Of a stretch of 5,551 nucleotides of DNA, positions 1 to 3,000 are shown piece after piece; the stretch's first letter is position 1, and each line of letters begins with the position of its first letter. The stretch is from a candidate division FCPU426 bacterium (GTDB lineage Bacteria; Oederibacteriota; JAAXVQ01; JAUVAV01): assembly GCA_030619365.1 (NCBI GenBank), contig JAUXBQ010000176.1, forward strand, positions 1 through 5,551, in the 5' to 3' direction. The position numbers were made by a program, and so were the translations under genes. The notes beneath the pieces were generated by a model that saw only the letters and a list, made by a program, of their open reading frames with translations, was not told where the DNA came from and ran no database searches.

Positions 1-3000
1 CCGAATTCCTGCACCCGGTTGTATTTCAGATCCGAGATCCAGACATTGCCCAGGGGGCCGGTCTTGGCGTTCTGCGGTTTGTACTTCTTCTGCGTGCCTT
101 TGTAGGAATACAGGGGCTTACCGTGCTCGTCCAGTTTCTCCACCTTATGCGCCACCTGGTGCACCCGGTCGAAAGTCAAAACCTCAAAACCATGATCCAC
201 AGATTCCACAGATTTACACAGATTAAAATCATTTTTATATTTCAAAGATTTTTCACTATCTGTGTAATCTGTGTAATCCGTGGATAGTTTTTGTATGCTG
301 TATCCTGCGGCTAAGTCCGTGTAGTGCTGCAGCGGATCATGGCACGCCGCTGACACATCATTCGTGTAATTTTTCTTTAATTCGTGCAATTCATTGTTTT
401 CTGTCAGTTTGTAGATTTCCCCATTCCCATCCAAAATATAGGCGATGTCCGAGGCATCCACGCAAACAGACACCGGCCACTTCAATTCGTGTAATTTTCC
501 TTTAATTCGTGTAATTCCCGATCCATATTCCCGGATATAATTCCCTTCCAAATCCAATACCTGCACACGACGATTCTGGTAATCAACAATGTAGATTTCG
601 TTTTGATCATTCGAATTTATGTTTTTCGAATTTGTTTCGGATTTAGATATTAGGATTTCGGATTTATCAGCAATCGCTAGGTTAGTCGGCCAATCAAACT
701 CGCCCGGCCGCGTTCCTTTCTCACCAATAGTCAGCATATACTGATCATCTGAATCGAACTTTTGCACCCGGTTGTTCCTGGTATCCGCCACGTACAGGTT
801 CCCGTATTGGTCACATTCCGCATCCCAGGGCAGGTCGAATTGATCATTACCACCGCCTTTTTGCCCGGTCCCGATCTGCCCCAGGAATGTCCAGTCCCCG
901 ACCCGCACCCGGACGGTATGCCGCATGATGTCATTGCGAGGAGGCGAAGCCGACGAAGCAATCTTGTCCGCACCGGAGATTGCCGCGCTCCCTTTGGTCG
1001 CTCGCAATGACGTTCGTTCTACAGTTAAAATCAAATCATACAAGCCAGACTGCAAGCTGTTGGTATTCCACACACCCAACAATTCTATATTAACCGGCTT
1101 GTTCCCTTGGCTTATAGTTACCGTCTCCCCGCCCGCAACCGCCCTATAAGCCAACACCCACTTGATCTTATGGTGTTTGCCTTTGTTTCGGTCATTCGAA
1201 TTTTTGTTTTTCGAATTTGTTTCGGATTTCGGATTTAGGATTTCGAATTTTCCCATCCAAGCGGCGATCCCCACCACATGCACATACCCGTTCACCAGGC
1301 TCTGGTCGCAGGGCGAGAGGATGGCGCAGCCCTCATCCACCCAGGGTGTAGCCGTGGCCGTCGGCGTGGCCGAGGACGTGACAGTGGGTGTGGCCGTGGT
1401 CGTTGCCGTGGCGGTAAAGGTGGCCGTATCCGTGCTCGTGGGCGAAGCGCTGGGCGTGGCCGTGCCCGTCGCGCTCGGGGTGGCGGTCGGCGTGGGTGTG
1501 GGCTCAACGATAAGCACAGTGATCGCTTCGACCGTGCTGCTGTTGCCTACATTGTCCAGGGCAAAGTACGCCAGTTCATGTTCGCCCAGGGCCAGGGTGA
1601 AAGGCACGGGATTAAAGGTCCAATCCCCCGCGTCAATAGACACGGCTGTGGCTGAAAGACCGGAGTAATTGTCTGTCGCAGAAAGCGTAAAAGTTGTTCC
1701 TGCTAATCCTTGATAATAATCTGTGCTAATCTGTGTAATCTGTGGATCAGTATTTAAAGCCCTAATGGGCGGCGTATTGTCGACCCTGAAGACCCGGGTT
1801 CTAACCAACATGGTATTGCCCGCGTGGTCCACGCTCACGAAGTCCACGGCGTATTCACCATCCGTCCAGTAAGCGAACTGCGTGTTGCTTTCCGCGTCCA
1901 GCCAGACATTGATCAGGTAGAAGGGACCGCCGTAGTACTCCCACATATCCGCTATGGGAACCTGTGGATCAGTCACTGACCTGGCTTGGTACAGGGTCCG
2001 GGCCACGCCCGCGGACACGTTGTTCACCATGGGGTCATGTTGGTCCAGCCAGGGATGGGTGTGGATATTGGAATAGTGGTTCCCGACCGGGTCCGTGTAA
2101 GGCGAGCGGCTGTGGTTGATCTCCGTGTCCGGCACTGTGAGATCAATGCGGATTTCCACAGGATCAAGTTCGGCAACATTCCCAGCCTGGTCCTGGAAAC
2201 CCAGGTTCAAATGATACACACCATCTCCAGCCTGGCTGGTGTCGTCCCTGAGCCCATCCCAGGTGTATTGCGCTGTATGGGGCAGGTCCGCGTGCCCAAT
2301 TTCCAGGGTTCGTATCACCTGGTCTGAAGCATCGCGCACCTGGGCTGTGAAGGTCACGTACACAGGGAAATTATCGGTAAGGTCCAGAGTAATCAGCGTG
2401 CTGTCCAGGACAAAGTCTGAATTGGGCGAGATGAGTTCCGGCGCGGCTGTTCCCGCTGCTTGCGGAGCCTCGTTATCCACGTAAACCACGCGCTCAGCGA
2501 TAGCCGGGTTATTGGCCGCATCCCGCGCCGTCAGTCTGACCAAATATTCCCCGTCAGGCACCACATCTCCATTATTATCTCTTCCATCCCAGACCTCATT
2601 ATAGACCTGAGATGTTTCTTTTCTCTCATTTACAATCTGTGTAATCCGTGTAATCTGTGGATAGGCTTTTATTATTTCCAGTAAGACCCGGACTTCAATC
2701 TCCTGTTCATCCTGGACCTCATATTGAATCTGCATGGAATCCTGGATAGCATCACTATTGGGAGAAATCCAGGCCGGATCCACTGACAAACTCGTGATAA
2801 CCGGCGGAATCACGTCATCCGACACCGTCACCTGTCCCACAGCCGGCGCGCCCAGGTTCCCTGCCAGGTCTTGGGCGGACAGGAAATAGGTGTAGGTTCC
2901 AACTGGTGCGTACACCGGCCCCACGGGATCAGCCACCCCGTCCCATTCAATAAATTGTTCACCAATTTTCTTTAATTCATCTTCCGCAATTCCCGAAATT

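Larger units (their letters stand above)
1..902 (-). other. NHL-repeat beta-propeller, C-terminal part of window, residues about 1550-1849 (continues past left edge)
   Basis: Blade signatures are visible at 1583-1599 (G-N-L-Y-V-A-D ... N-N-R-V-Q-K-F-D), 1650-1666 (N-E-I-Y-I-V-D-Y-Q-N-R-R-V-Q-V-L-D), 1701-1715 (a weaker D-I-A-Y-I-L-D-G-N-G-E-I-Y-K-L) and 1834-1849 (G-N-V-W-I-S-D-L-K-Y-N-R-V-Q-E-F). G-E-F-D-W-P-T-N-L-A-I-A-D at about 1616-1628 is a classical inter-blade segment. NHL propellers usually bind proteins or ligands, and no catalytic residues are evident. Blades are interrupted by family C, B and A repeats, so spacing between signatures is irregular. The propeller is incomplete in the window. 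Confidence 0.8.
903..1343 (-). other. Ig-like domain split by two repeat elements, residues 1403-1549
   Basis: It opens with I-L-S-P-C-D-Q-S-L-V-N-G-Y-V-H-V-V-G-I-A (1410-1429). It continues after an insert with I-K-W-V-L-A-Y-R, P-V-N-I-E-L-L-G-V-W-N-T, L-Q-S-G-L-Y-D-L-I-L-T-V, and after a second insert with H-T-V-R-V-R-V-G-D-W. Removing the family C insert (about 1434-1455) and the family D insert (1511-1541) leaves a normal-length domain of the kind in the tandem array. It joins directly to the NHL propeller. Confidence 0.7.

Noticed and set aside
731..1149. Overlapping open frames on both strands over the family D element
   Set aside because: They arise because the palindromic element is open in several frames. 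None has domain similarity I recognise, and the NHL/Ig frame on the minus strand is clearly the coding one.
1162..1668. Plus-strand open frame of about 168 codons rich in Val, Ala and Gly
   Set aside because: It is antisense to the Thr/Pro linker and flanking domains; the low-complexity GC-rich repeat is open in several frames. Its content is explained by the minus-strand gene.
1960..1973. CTGTGGATCAGT near 1962 as another family A copy
   Set aside because: Only the terminal CTGTGGAT matches and no nine-base units precede it; it may be chance or a decayed end, and is too short to call.
1986..2327. Plus-strand open frame of about 113 codons
   Set aside because: It lies antisense to well-matched FlgD-like and Ig-like motifs, with no ribosome-binding context or recognisable protein family.
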